From: Bacillota bacterium
GTDB lineage: Bacteria > Bacillota > Clostridia > Christensenellales > Aristaeellaceae
DNA: 64,000 nucleotides
NCBI GenBank assembly: GCA_023404715.1
Contig: JAEYAR010000183.1
Coordinates: 1-64,000, forward strand
Reading direction: 5' to 3'
Shown here: in pieces, positions 25,523-34,057 of the stretch
How the letters are laid out: each line of letters starts with the position of its first letter
Numbering within the stretch: the first letter of the stretch is position 1
Program-made: the position numbers and the translations under genes
Notes under the pieces: model-generated
What the model saw: the letters and a program-made list of their open reading frames with translations, nothing else
Told to the model about the DNA's origin: nothing
The model's database searches: none

Positions 25523-25552
25523 AAACGGCCGTCGATTAGGCGGCCGTTTTAT
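25523..25552. terminator. Bidirectional terminator between importer and ZIP gene
   Basis: AAACGGCCG at 25523-25531 pairs perfectly with CGGCCGTTT at 25541-25549. A and T runs on either side let it serve both converging operons. Confidence 0.9.
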
Positions 25553-25574
25553 TGCATAGAGAACAGCTTGATGC

Positions 25575-26369
25575 TTACCCGAGCGCCACGTCGAGGATCA
25601 TCATGATCACAAAGCCCGCCATCACGCCGAGTGTGCCGGAGTTGGAGTGCTCGCCCAGATGCGCTTCGGGGATGAGCTCTTCGACGACGACGTACATCAT
25701 CGCGCCGGCGGCGAACGAGAGCAGCCAGGGCATCAGCGGCGCAATGCCGCCCGCAACGAGCACGGCCAGGATGCCGAAGATGGGTTCGACGATGCCGGAG
25801 AGGCTGCCCAGCACGAACGCCTTTTTCGCGGGGAATCCTTCCTGCCTAAGGGGAAGGGAGATCGCCGCGCCCTCCGGGAAGTTTTGAATGCCGATGCCGA
25901 TGGCCAGGGCGATCGCGCCGGCGTTGAGCGCGGCGCTGCCGCCATGCTGCGCGGCGAGGGCGAAGGAGAGGCCGACGGCCATGCCCTCGGGGATGTTGTG
26001 CAGCGTCACGGCAAAGACGAGCAGCGTCGTGCGCTTCCAGGACGAGGATATACCCTCCGGCGCCATCGCGCCGGGATGCAGGTGGGGCAGCAGGCTATCC
26101 ATGAGCATCAAAAAAGCGATACCGAGCAGGAAGCCGCCGGCCGCTGGGATCCAGCCGATGCCGCCCGCGGCCTCGGCCTCCTCGATGGCGGGGATGAGCA
26201 GGGACCATACGGAGGCGGCGATCATGACGCCGGCCGCCAATCCCAGAAAGATGCGCTGAATGCTGGCGTTGATTTTATCACGGAAAAAGAAGACGAGAGA
26301 GGCGCCGAGGGTCGTCATCAAGAACGTGAAGCCCGTGCCGCCCGCGGCCCAGAGAAGGGAGCTTGCCAT
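25575..26369 (-). CDS. zupT: ZIP-family metal transporter
   Basis: A 264-residue protein with eight predicted spans that moves Zn2+ or other divalent metals into the cytoplasm. The two metal-site motifs are intact: HNIPEGMAVG in span 4 and QNFPEGAAI in span 5. A short histidine region (LLPHLHPGA) lies in the loop before span 4. It is the last gene of the suf operon, 30 bases after the SufB/D-like gene, with GGAGG before its ATG. The link to Fe-S assembly suggests iron or zinc supply for cluster work, an inference from position. Confidence 0.93.
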   Translation of the reverse strand: MASSLLWAAGGTGFTFLMTTLGASLVFFFRDKINASIQRIFLGLAAGVMIAASVWSLLIPAIEEAEAAGGIGWIPAAGGFLLGIAFLMLMDSLLPHLHPGAMAPEGISSSWKRTTLLVFAVTLHNIPEGMAVGLSFALAAQHGGSAALNAGAIALAIGIGIQNFPEGAAISLPLRQEGFPAKKAFVLGSLSGIVEPIFGILAVLVAGGIAPLMPWLLSFAAGAMMYVVVEELIPEAHLGEHSNSGTLGVMAGFVIMMILDVALG

Positions 26370-26399
26370 ACGAGAACCTCCTTGCAGCTAAAGTCGTCG

Positions 26400-27317
26400 T
26401 TATTTCAGGAAGCCGGCGATGATCTTTTCCTCGGCCTCCTGTTCGGTAAGGCCCAGCGTGCGAAGCTTGAGGATCTGCTCGCCGGCGATCTTGCCGATCG
26501 CGGCCTCGTGGATGAGCGCGGCGTCCGCATGTGCGGCCCATAGCTCGGGCGCTGCGTTGACCGTGCCCTCCCCGACCAGAATGGCGTCGCATTCGGAATG
26601 GCCCGTGCAACGGTTGTTGCCGTGAATGACGGAGTGATACTCCTGGTGTGAACGTCCCTTTGCGACGGAGCGGGAAATGAGATCCACCCCGCAATCCTCG
26701 CCCTCTAGGGTGACTTCAAACTCGGTCTTTGCCCGCTCGTCGCCGTCGGTGAGCAGACGCTCGCGGATGACGAGGCGCGCGCGGGCGGCGAGCTTGGCGC
26801 GCGTCGTCCGCACGGTGGAATCGACCCCGCTGAGCTGAATCGTATCCATCTCCAGGCTGGCGTCCTCGGCCAGCGTCGCATTTGTCACGGGATCGATGCG
26901 CTTGGCGCCGGAGCCCGTGCCGGTGCCGATATGCTTTTCCTTATACAGGACGCGCGCCCCCTGCTCGAGGAAGAAGCGATGGATGCCGTTATGACGGGCC
27001 TCCTCCTCGCTGTCGGTGTGTACGCCGCAGCCGGCGACGATGGTCACATCCGCATTTGCGCCGATGTAAAAGTCGTTGTACACGAGATCGTCCACATTCC
27101 CGTGCGTCACACAGGCGGGGATGAAGACGGTTTCACCCTTCGTCTCCGGCAGCACGTTGATGACGAGGCCGGGCGCATCCTGTTTGGCGTCGATTTTGAT
27201 GTTTGCGCTCGACTGACGGGCGGCGCACTGGCCATCCTCGCGGATGTTGAACGCGCCTTGAAAGGCGCCCTTCCAATCGGATACGATGCCGAGGAGCATT
27301 TCGGTAATCTTATTCAT
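26400..27317 (-). CDS. sufB: Short SufB/SufD-family scaffold protein
   Basis: A 305-residue SufB/D-fold protein, much shorter than classical SufB (about 470). The C-terminal half carries the family core: the beta-helix and HSVIHGNNRCTGHSECDAILVGEGTVNAAPELWA, with HEAAIGKIAGEQILKLRTLGL as the SufC-contact helix. Cysteines and a Glu that could hold a cluster are present (CTGHSECD). It overlaps sufC by 8 bases. With only these two genes it fits the minimal two-gene SUF-like system (SmsCB-type) described in anaerobes and archaea. The start is ATG 27317; the longer open frame overlaps sufC without support. Confidence 0.92.
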   Translation of the reverse strand: MNKITEMLLGIVSDWKGAFQGAFNIREDGQCAARQSSANIKIDAKQDAPGLVINVLPETKGETVFIPACVTHGNVDDLVYNDFYIGANADVTIVAGCGVHTDSEEEARHNGIHRFFLEQGARVLYKEKHIGTGTGSGAKRIDPVTNATLAEDASLEMDTIQLSGVDSTVRTTRAKLAARARLVIRERLLTDGDERAKTEFEVTLEGEDCGVDLISRSVAKGRSHQEYHSVIHGNNRCTGHSECDAILVGEGTVNAAPELWAAHADAALIHEAAIGKIAGEQILKLRTLGLTEQEAEEKIIAGFLK

Positions 27318-28041
27318 GGCGCATGACCTCCACCTGACGCGGGCAACCCGCGAATGCCTCTCCGTGTAAAAGCTGCGGCAACACCTCGGATTTCGGTCCG
27401 GAGGTGCGCACGGCGCCGCCAGCGATGACGACGATTTCATCCGCGATGTCGAGGATGCGCTCCTGATGCGAGATGATGAGCAAAGAACCGGATAGCCGGC
27501 CTCGCAGCTCCTTAAAGACGCTGATGAGGCTGGCGAAGCTCCATAGGTCGATGCCAGCCTCCGGCTCGTCAAAGATGGAAACCTTTGCGCCGCGCGCGAG
27601 GACGCTGGCGATCTCGATGCGCTTGATTTCACCGCCAGAAAGGCTGGCGTTGATCTCGCGGTCGATGTATTCCCGCGCGCAAAGGCCGACCTTGGCGAGG
27701 ATATCGCAAAGCCCTGATTCCGTCTGGCTGCCGCCCGCAGCCAGTTCGATGAGCGAGCGCACGGTGACCCCCTTGAAACGCACGGGCTGTTGAAAGGCGT
27801 AGGCGATGCCGCGGCGCGCGCGCTGCGTTACGTCTAGGGCCGTGATGTCTTCGCCATCCATGCGGATATGCCCGGCCGAGGGCTGCTCAATGCCGGCGAT
27901 GATCTTGGCGAGCGTGGTCTTTCCGCCGCCGTTTGGGCCGGTGACGACGATGAGCTTGCCGTTTGGTATCGTCAGATCAATGCCCTTGAGGATATCCCCG
28001 CCCTCCGGCAGGCCCCAGGCGATCCGTTCCAATTGAAGCAT
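27310..28041 (-). CDS. sufC: Fe-S cluster assembly ATPase SufC
   Basis: A 243-residue ABC-type ATPase. Walker A is GPNGGGKTT near 34-42, signature SLSGGEIKR near 130, and Walker B VSIFDEPEAGID. The ATPase powers the SufB/D scaffold. The start at the ATG complementary to 28039-28041 follows GAAGGAGTA; the more upstream in-frame ATG has no site. It heads the three-gene minus-strand operon sufC-sufB-zupT. There is no SufS/SufU next to it; a cysteine desulfurase occurs at 42008. Confidence 0.95.
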   Translation of the reverse strand: MLQLERIAWGLPEGGDILKGIDLTIPNGKLIVVTGPNGGGKTTLAKIIAGIEQPSAGHIRMDGEDITALDVTQRARRGIAYAFQQPVRFKGVTVRSLIELAAGGSQTESGLCDILAKVGLCAREYIDREINASLSGGEIKRIEIASVLARGAKVSIFDEPEAGIDLWSFASLISVFKELRGRLSGSLLIISHQERILDIADEIVVIAGGAVRTSGPKSEVLPQLLHGEAFAGCPRQVEVMRHE

Positions 28042-28165
28042 GCGTACTCCTTCTTTCCGATCGTATGTCAAATGGCGTCGCGCTGTTCCCGGCTTCAGTA
28101 AGCAGATGAACGCGCTTTTTCAGCTTGTCCGAAAGATATGTTGCCGATGCTGTGGCGCCGCAGAC

Positions 28166-28194
28166 AGTATAGCACACGGCAACCGCGTAGGCAA
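28166..28194 (-). promoter_or_regulatory. Promoter of the sufC operon
   Basis: On the minus strand TTGCCT (complement of 28189-28194) and TATACT (28166-28171) are 17 bp apart. The leader of about 120 bases before sufC shows no obvious riboswitch. Confidence 0.65.
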
Positions 28195-28265
28195 TATTAA
28201 TTCCGAGTATTTTCGTCAAAATTATTTCAAGCGGAAAATTGGGCAGCTGAACGACCCATCACGGT

Positions 28266-28294
28266 TTGCATTTCCAGCGCGCAGCCGGTATAAT
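28266..28294 (+). promoter_or_regulatory. Promoter of the MATE gene
   Basis: TTGCAT at 28266-28271 and TATAAT at 28289-28294 are 17 bp apart, about 33 bases before the MATE start codon. Confidence 0.75.
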
Positions 28295-28326
28295 ACAGAT
28301 GATTTTAAAGCGAGGGGGGAATCCAC

Positions 28327-29700
28327 TTGGAGCGGGATTTAACGCTCGGCGATCCTGGGCGCGTGCTGTGGCGCTTTTCGCTGCCGATGTTCGTCAGCGT
28401 CATCTTTCAGCAGATGTATAACATCGCGGACAGCGTGATCGCAGGCCAATTTGCAGGCGAGGATGCGCTGGCGGCGGTCGGGGCGTCGTATCCGATCACG
28501 ATGATCTTCATGGCGATCGCGGTGGGCAGCAACATCGGCTGCTCGGTCGTCATATCGCAGCTTTACGGCGCCCGAAAACTGGGCAGGATGAAGACGGCGA
28601 TCTCCACGACGCTGACGGCCTCTGCCGCGCTGGCGCTGGCGCTGACCATACTGGGCCTCGCCGGGAGCGCCGGGCTGATGCGCTTAATCAACACGCCGCC
28701 AAACATCTTTGCGGACGGCGCGCTGTACCTTCGGATTTACATCGGCGGGTTTTTGTTTCTCTTTCTCTATAATATCAGTACGGGCATCTTTCAATCTCTG
28801 GGCGATTCCAGGACGCCCCTGTACTTCCTGATCGGCTCGTCCCTGGGCAATATCGCGCTCGATCTTTTATTTGTGGCCGGCTTCGGCTGGGGCGTGGCGG
28901 GCGTCGCGTGGGCAACGTTTCTGGCGCAGGGGGCGGCGTGTCTCTTGGCCTTTACAACGCTGCTTTCCCGTCTGCGAAAGATCCGCACGGACGAGAAGGC
29001 ACGGCGCTTTTCGCTGGAGATGCTGCTTAGCGTCGGGCGTATCGCCGTGCCGAGCATTTTACAGCAGAGCTTCATATCCGTAGGCAATATCTTCATTCAG
29101 GGGCTCGTGAACAGCTATGGTTCGGCCGTCATCGCGGGCTACTCGGCGGCGGTCAAGCTCAATACGTTTACGATCACGTCGTTTACGACGCTCGCAAACG
29201 GCCTTTCGAGCTTTTCGGCGCAGAACGTCGGCGCGGCGAAATTTGAACGGGTGCGCAGCGGCCTTCGCGCCGGGCTGGCGATGGCGTTGTGCGTGGCGGT
29301 TCCCTTCTTTGCGGTATTTTTCTGCCTGAGCGGCTCTGTCATGCGCATCTTTCTCGGCGACGTCGACGGGCTGGCGATGCGCACGGGCGAGACGTTTTTG
29401 CGCGTCGTGTCGCCGTTTTATTTCGTGGTCTGCATCAAGCTCATGGCAGACGGCGTGCTGCGCGGCGCGGGCGCGATGAAGGAATTTATGATCGCTACGT
29501 TTACCGACCTTTTGCTGCGCGTAGCGCTCGCCTTTGCGCTGCCGAGGTGGCTGGGAACGACGGGCATCTGGATTTCCTGGCCGATCGGTTGGGCGGTTGC
29601 CACGGCGTGTTCAGTGGCTTTTTATCTGAGCGGGCGTTGGAAAGACGCGGGCGTGGTGAGACGTGCGGGTGAAGAACATACCGCTGAACTGGAGCGATAA
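28327..29700 (+). CDS. MATE-family efflux transporter
   Basis: A 457-residue membrane protein with 12 predicted spans in two similar halves, of the multidrug and toxin extrusion family. The opening DPGRVLWRFSLPMFVSVIFQQMYNIADSVIAGQF is typical of the NorM/DinF-like clostridial group, and the second half repeats SILQQSFISVGNIFIQGLVNSYG. The start is TTG 28327, directly after GAGGGGGGA at 28312-28320. Substrate unknown. It is divergent from the suf operon and has its own promoter. Confidence 0.93.
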   Translation: MERDLTLGDPGRVLWRFSLPMFVSVIFQQMYNIADSVIAGQFAGEDALAAVGASYPITMIFMAIAVGSNIGCSVVISQLYGARKLGRMKTAISTTLTASAALALALTILGLAGSAGLMRLINTPPNIFADGALYLRIYIGGFLFLFLYNISTGIFQSLGDSRTPLYFLIGSSLGNIALDLLFVAGFGWGVAGVAWATFLAQGAACLLAFTTLLSRLRKIRTDEKARRFSLEMLLSVGRIAVPSILQQSFISVGNIFIQGLVNSYGSAVIAGYSAAVKLNTFTITSFTTLANGLSSFSAQNVGAAKFERVRSGLRAGLAMALCVAVPFFAVFFCLSGSVMRIFLGDVDGLAMRTGETFLRVVSPFYFVVCIKLMADGVLRGAGAMKEFMIATFTDLLLRVALAFALPRWLGTTGIWISWPIGWAVATACSVAFYLSGRWKDAGVVRRAGEEHTAELER

Positions 29701-29705
29701 AACTT

Positions 29706-29733
29706 TTGTCCGAGACTGTACAGAATCTATACT
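29706..29733 (+). promoter_or_regulatory. Promoter of the pgmB-like gene
   Basis: TTGTCC at 29706-29711 and TATACT at 29728-29733 with a 16-bp spacer, about 43 bases before the start codon. Confidence 0.55.
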
Positions 29734-29775
29734 TTTTGATAAACTGAAAAGAACAAATCGAATGGAGGCCTAGCG

Positions 29776-30432
29776 ATGAACAAGACGTACAAAGGGATCA
29801 TCTTTGACCTGGACGGCGTGATCTGCCATACGGACAAGTATCACTTTCAGGCGTGGAAGGGGCTTGCCGACAGAATGGGCATTTATTTCGACGAGACGAT
29901 CAACAACCGCCTGCGCGGCGTCTCGCGCATGGAAAGCCTGGAAATCATCCTGGAGCGATACGACGGGACGCTCACACTGAAGGAAAAAGACGCTCTGGCG
30001 ACGGAAAAAAATGAGGTCTACAAGCGCTTGCTCGTCAATATGACGCCGGAGGATTTGGCAGAGCCCGTAAAAAAGACGCTTTATGCCTTAAGGGCGGCGG
30101 GGGCCCTCCTCGCCATCGGTTCCTCATCGAAAAACACGCAGTTCATCCTCTCGCGCATCGGCCTGGCCGGGTTTTTTGACGCGGTGTCGGATGGAAACAA
30201 CATCACGCGCTCCAAGCCGGATCCGGAGGTCTTTCTCAAGGCGGCCGGTTTCCTCGGCCTGACGCCCGCGGAATGCCTGGTCGTTGAGGATGCCAAGGCG
30301 GGGATCGAGGCGGCCATTGCCGGCGGTTTTGACAGCGCCGCCATCGGCGATGCGGTGAAGTGCGCGCTTGCCACCTACAATCTTTGCGCGTTTCCGGACC
30401 TTTTACAGATTTACTGCGGCCGCGAAGGATAA
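29776..30432 (+). CDS. pgmB: Beta-phosphoglucomutase-like HAD phosphatase/mutase
   Basis: A 218-residue HAD-superfamily protein. The nucleophile motif is FDLDGVICHT (Asp10, Asp12), the cap domain includes LRGVSRMESLEIIL typical of beta-phosphoglucomutase, motif 2 is IGSSSKN, and motif 3/4 are KPDPEVFLKAA and VVEDAKAGIEAA. The RGVSRxxSL cap motif is the best evidence for PgmB rather than a general phosphatase. No maltose or trehalose phosphorylase lies nearby, so its physiological partner is not visible here. Confidence 0.9.
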   Translation: MNKTYKGIIFDLDGVICHTDKYHFQAWKGLADRMGIYFDETINNRLRGVSRMESLEIILERYDGTLTLKEKDALATEKNEVYKRLLVNMTPEDLAEPVKKTLYALRAAGALLAIGSSSKNTQFILSRIGLAGFFDAVSDGNNITRSKPDPEVFLKAAGFLGLTPAECLVVEDAKAGIEAAIAGGFDSAAIGDAVKCALATYNLCAFPDLLQIYCGREG

Positions 30433-30471
30433 GACAGGGCCACAAAATCTGCCGATATTTGCACAGATGCA

Positions 30472-30500
30472 TTGCCGTAATCGCGCGGATATGGCATAAT
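30472..30500 (+). promoter_or_regulatory. Promoter of the DUF1846 gene
   Basis: TTGCCG at 30472-30477 and CATAAT at 30495-30500 are 17 bp apart. Transcription would start about 30507, exactly where an in-frame ATG lies, which argues that the downstream TTG is the true start. Confidence 0.65.
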
Positions 30501-30533
30501 AGTCCGATGGAATATGCGAAGGGGGAGAAAAGG

Positions 30534-32018
30534 TTGTCTCAAGTTGGTTTTGACAACGATCAATACATCGCGATGCAGTCGGAACAGATCCGAAGGCGTA
30601 TATCGGAGTTCGGCGGCAAGTTGTATCTGGAATTTGGCGGAAAGCTTTTTGACGACCACCACGCTGCACGGGTGCTGCCGGGCTTTAAACCGGACAGCAA
30701 GGTCAACATGCTGCTCAAGCTCAAGGAGCAGGCGGAGATCGTCATCGCGATCAGCGCGGCGGCGATCGATAGCAACAAACGCAGGGGGGATTTGGGCATC
30801 ACCTACGATGTGGACGTGCTGCGGCTGATCGACTCCTTCCGCGAGATCGGGCTTTACGTCGGCAGCGTGGTCATCACGCAGTACAAGGGCCAGAGCGCGG
30901 CGGACGCTTTCCGTAAGCGCCTGCGGACGCTGGGCATCAAGGTCTTCCGCCATTATGTGATCGAAGGGTATCCCTCCAACGTGCCCTTGATCGTCAGCGA
31001 GCAAGGGTATGGAAAGAACGAGTACATCGAGACGGAGCGGTCGCTCATCGTCGTCACCGCGCCCGGACCGGGTAGCGGCAAGATGGCGACCTGCCTGTCG
31101 CAGCTGTATCACGAGCATAAGCGCGGCATTCAGGCGGGCTATGCGAAGTTTGAGACGTTCCCGATTTGGAATCTGCCGCTCAAGCATCCGGTCAACCTGG
31201 CGTATGAGGCGGCGACCGCGGATTTAAACGACGTCAATATGATCGATCCCTTTCACCTGCAGGCATACGGCAAGGTCGCCGTCAATTACAACCGCGACGT
31301 GGAGATCTTTCCTGTGCTCAACGCGATCTTCTGCAAAATATACGGGGAATCGCCCTATAAGTCTCCCACGGATATGGGCGTGAATATGGTGGGCAATTGC
31401 ATCGTCGACGACGGGGCGGTGTGCGAGGCCTCGCGCCAGGAGATCATCCGCCGCTACTACGAGGCGCTTTGCGCGCAGCGGCAGGGGACGGGCGAGAACG
31501 AGGCCGTATATAAGATCGGCCTGCTCATGAATCAGGAGCATATCGATGTGAAGGAGCGAGCGGTGGTGCCCGCGGCCCTGAACGTGGCGAAGAAGACGGA
31601 TGCGCCCGCCGCCGCCCTGCAGCTGCCGGATGGACGGATCGTGACGGGCAAGACGAAGGAATTGCTCGGCGCCTCCTCGGCGCTTTTGCTCAACGCGCTC
31701 AAGGCGCTGGCCGGCATCCCCGATTCGGCGCATCTGATGAGCGCGGCGGTCATCGAGCCGGTGCAGGCGCTCAAGGTCAATTACCTGGAAAACCGCAATC
31801 CGCGCCTGCACATGGACGAAGTGCTGGTCGCCCTCGCGATCTGCGCGGCGAGCGACGAGCGCGCCGCCCGGGCGCTGGAGTGTCTGCCGCAATTGGCGGG
31901 CTGCGAAGCGCACGCCTCGGTGATCCTTTCGAGCGTGGACGCTTCGGTCTTTCGCAAGCTGAAGATCAACCTCACCTGCGAGGCCAAGTACGAGACGAAG
32001 AAGCTCTACCACAGATAA
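30534..32018 (+). CDS. DUF1846 family protein
   Basis: A 494-residue cytoplasmic protein of the DUF1846 family, common in Firmicutes and structurally known but without firm function. The start is placed at TTG 30534, which follows GGGGGAG at 30520-30526 and gives the family-typical opening (M)SQVGFDNDQYIAMQSEQI. An in-frame ATG at 30507 sits at the predicted transcription start. A nucleotide-binding-like segment VVTAPGPGSGKMATCLSQLYHE near residue 173 resembles a P-loop. Full length compared with relatives of about 495 residues. Confidence 0.92.
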   Translation: MSQVGFDNDQYIAMQSEQIRRRISEFGGKLYLEFGGKLFDDHHAARVLPGFKPDSKVNMLLKLKEQAEIVIAISAAAIDSNKRRGDLGITYDVDVLRLIDSFREIGLYVGSVVITQYKGQSAADAFRKRLRTLGIKVFRHYVIEGYPSNVPLIVSEQGYGKNEYIETERSLIVVTAPGPGSGKMATCLSQLYHEHKRGIQAGYAKFETFPIWNLPLKHPVNLAYEAATADLNDVNMIDPFHLQAYGKVAVNYNRDVEIFPVLNAIFCKIYGESPYKSPTDMGVNMVGNCIVDDGAVCEASRQEIIRRYYEALCAQRQGTGENEAVYKIGLLMNQEHIDVKERAVVPAALNVAKKTDAPAAALQLPDGRIVTGKTKELLGASSALLLNALKALAGIPDSAHLMSAAVIEPVQALKVNYLENRNPRLHMDEVLVALAICAASDERAARALECLPQLAGCEAHASVILSSVDASVFRKLKINLTCEAKYETKKLYHR

Positions 32019-32058
32019 AACATGAAGAAATTTTGTATAATGTGTAGGGAAAATTAAA

Positions 32059-32538
32059 ATGCAAATTACAACCACTAAGAAAAAGTTTTTGATCGCTGGT
32101 TACGAAATAGTGATTGATTTTAGCAAAGACTTTGCGGAAGAAATGATTTGGGTTCATTCCGAATTAAAGCGCAGTTTGGAGCGAATTGGTAATATAATTG
32201 AACCCATGCGATTAATTGGCTTTTGGCAACCTTGGCAGGCATGTATGGTGACACCTAATCATACAAACACACCAAAAGGGAAGTATTTCTTTGGGATCGA
32301 AGTATCAAATCTCGATGATATACCATCAGATTGTGTTGTTAAAGTTATACCTGATAGTGAATATGCCGTTTATCGTGAAGAAAAACGGGGTACTGCACCA
32401 AAAGCTGAAATGTACGCTGTTCCTGGGTATGAACCAAATTATATAATTGCGGGTGACTTTGAAATATTTGATGATTTCGAGCATATTGGAGTAAGTGATT
32501 TTTGTGATGTACTCGTACCTATAAAGCTTAAATCGTAA
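32059..32538 (+). CDS. AT-rich GyrI-like/effector-binding domain protein
   Basis: A 159-residue protein in a stretch of clearly lower GC than all its neighbours. The pattern (MQITTTKKKFLIAGYEIVID at the start, then KGKYFFGIEVSNLDDIP, YAVYREEKRG and a closing DVLVPIKLK) fits the bacterial transcription activator effector-binding (GyrI-like) domain without a DNA-binding part. Stand-alone members bind small molecules or counter toxins such as gyrase inhibitors. It was probably acquired; codon use is unlike that of the DUF1846 gene 40 bases upstream. A fragment with a similar feel lies at 9430-9602. Confidence 0.8.
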   Translation: MQITTTKKKFLIAGYEIVIDFSKDFAEEMIWVHSELKRSLERIGNIIEPMRLIGFWQPWQACMVTPNHTNTPKGKYFFGIEVSNLDDIPSDCVVKVIPDSEYAVYREEKRGTAPKAEMYAVPGYEPNYIIAGDFEIFDDFEHIGVSDFCDVLVPIKLKS

Positions 32539-32603
32539 ACCAATTGTTATTTGGGTACTTCTTCAAATGAGCATTATCTGTATCTTGAGATCTGGGTATC
32601 GTG

Positions 32604-32651
32604 AGGGCCTCCTGCCATGGCGCTAATCTACAACAGGAGGCCTCTTTTTTT
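32604..32651 (+). terminator. Terminator after the effector-binding-domain gene
   Basis: GGCCTCCTG at 32606-32614 pairs with CAGGAGGCC at 32634-32642, followed by a run of seven T. Confidence 0.88.
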
Positions 32652-32694
32652 ATTGTCTATTTTCCCGGATGTTGTTTAAATCTATTTCGTCTGT

Positions 32695-33825
32695 TTACAG
32701 GGCCTTTGCCCCCTGCGACTTGGCGAGCGCCTTTGCGCCGTCCGTCATGACGATGCTTTCATCCGGCATCACCCAGAGCGCTTCGACGCCCTCCAGGCTG
32801 TCGATGAGGGCGCGGCTTTCTTCATAGGGAAGGAGGAAGGCGGTGGTGGAGAGCATATCCGCCAAGCCGGAATCCGCGGTGAGGATGGTGACGGCCCGAT
32901 AGAATTCGCCCGGCATCAACGTGCCCGGATCAATCAGGTGGTGATAGCGCTTGCCGTCAACGACGTAGTAACGCTGATAATCGCCGCTCGTGACGACGGA
33001 CATATCGGCTACATAGAAGGTCTCGAGCAGGTCGTCCTGCGATGTAGAGAGCGCGTAGCCCTCCGGCTTTTGCACGCCGATGCCCCAGGCGCTGCGCCCA
33101 TCCTTCGGCGGGGCGCCTACGCGCACATTGCCGCCCGCGCTGATGATGAAGGAGGGCATGGCGGAGGCGGTGAGCTGCCGGGCGACGAATTCGGCGGCAT
33201 ACCCTTTCGCGACCGATCCGACGTCAAGCTTCACCGCCGGATCCCGAAAAAAGACGGTGCATTTCTCCTCGTCGAGCACGACGTCGTCCATGCTGACGTG
33301 CTGGGCCGCGTCTTTGAGCGCATCTATCGGAGGAAGCTGCGCCTGCGCGGGATCGTCAAGGCCTGCTTCGCGGTAATCGTGCCAGATCGAAAGCACGCTG
33401 CCCATCGCTACGTTGACGGTATTGTGTAGCGTGGGCTGCCGCTCGCGGCAAAATACAAGCAGGTCCATCAGCACGGGATCGACCTGAACGGGCTCTAGCG
33501 CAGCACGCTGATTGAGCGTGTATACGCTGACGATCCCCTCGTCTGTGTAGTCGTTGTATGCGTCAAAGAGCTTGTGCAGGTGTTGAAAGCTCTTGTGCGC
33601 GCTTTCCGCGATGCGATCGAAGGTTTCCTTATTCTCTGCAAAACCGATCAGTTGGATGATCGTATCGAACGTATCGAGATACATAATCGAAAAGCGCTGT
33701 GGGTCGGCGGTGACCGGCGTTGCGGTTGGCTTTTGCGTCGCGGCGGGCGCGGAAGGGGATGCGCAGCCGGAAAGCGTCATGGCGAGCGCGAGCAAGACGA
33801 GGATCCAACATAACGATTTTTTCAT
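32695..33825 (-). CDS. apbE: FAD:protein FMN transferase, lipoprotein
   Basis: A 376-residue ApbE-family enzyme that attaches FMN covalently to threonine or serine of extracytoplasmic proteins. A lipoprotein signal peptide ends in LSGC with Cys21, followed by a short Pro/Thr/Ala spacer. Family motifs are seen: KLDVGSVAKGYAAE, IISAGGNVRVG, SVVTSGDYQRYYVVDGKRYHHLIDP (the His-Ile-Asp metal/FAD site) and DMLSTTAFLL. It sits alone on the minus strand. The NusG-II and Gx-transporter proteins at 51165-52204 are common genomic partners of ApbE systems. Confidence 0.95.
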   Translation of the reverse strand: MKKSLCWILVLLALAMTLSGCASPSAPAATQKPTATPVTADPQRFSIMYLDTFDTIIQLIGFAENKETFDRIAESAHKSFQHLHKLFDAYNDYTDEGIVSVYTLNQRAALEPVQVDPVLMDLLVFCRERQPTLHNTVNVAMGSVLSIWHDYREAGLDDPAQAQLPPIDALKDAAQHVSMDDVVLDEEKCTVFFRDPAVKLDVGSVAKGYAAEFVARQLTASAMPSFIISAGGNVRVGAPPKDGRSAWGIGVQKPEGYALSTSQDDLLETFYVADMSVVTSGDYQRYYVVDGKRYHHLIDPGTLMPGEFYRAVTILTADSGLADMLSTTAFLLPYEESRALIDSLEGVEALWVMPDESIVMTDGAKALAKSQGAKAL

Positions 33826-33866
33826 CGGATTCGCTCCATCATTTTCATATTGCCTAAGCTTCGCTT

Positions 33867-33895
33867 ATTATAGCAGATGCGACCGCGCGCGTAAA
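33867..33895 (-). promoter_or_regulatory. Promoter of apbE
   Basis: On the minus strand TTTACG (complement of 33890-33895), a 17-bp spacer, and TATAAT (33867-33872) preceded by TG and one base, so both a -35 and an extended -10. Confidence 0.8.
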
Positions 33896-33980
33896 GGGAA
33901 GTTCATTTAGGCGCCGGGCGCGGCCTACTATGGCTGCATTGATTTCCACAATTTGTTTAAAAAAGAAGAGAAAGAGAGAA

Positions 33981-34009
33981 TGGACAAAATATTAAGATTG
34001 TGTTACAAT
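33981..34009 (+). promoter_or_regulatory. Promoter of the SpoIID-SH3 gene
   Basis: TGGACA at 33981-33986 and TACAAT at 34004-34009 are 17 bp apart, each one base from consensus. A sigma-A reading suggests vegetative rather than sporulation-only expression. Confidence 0.65.
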
Positions 34010-34057
34010 TTTTAAGGGTTTCTCGCGAAAAATAGCGATTTGAAGGAGGACGTCGGC

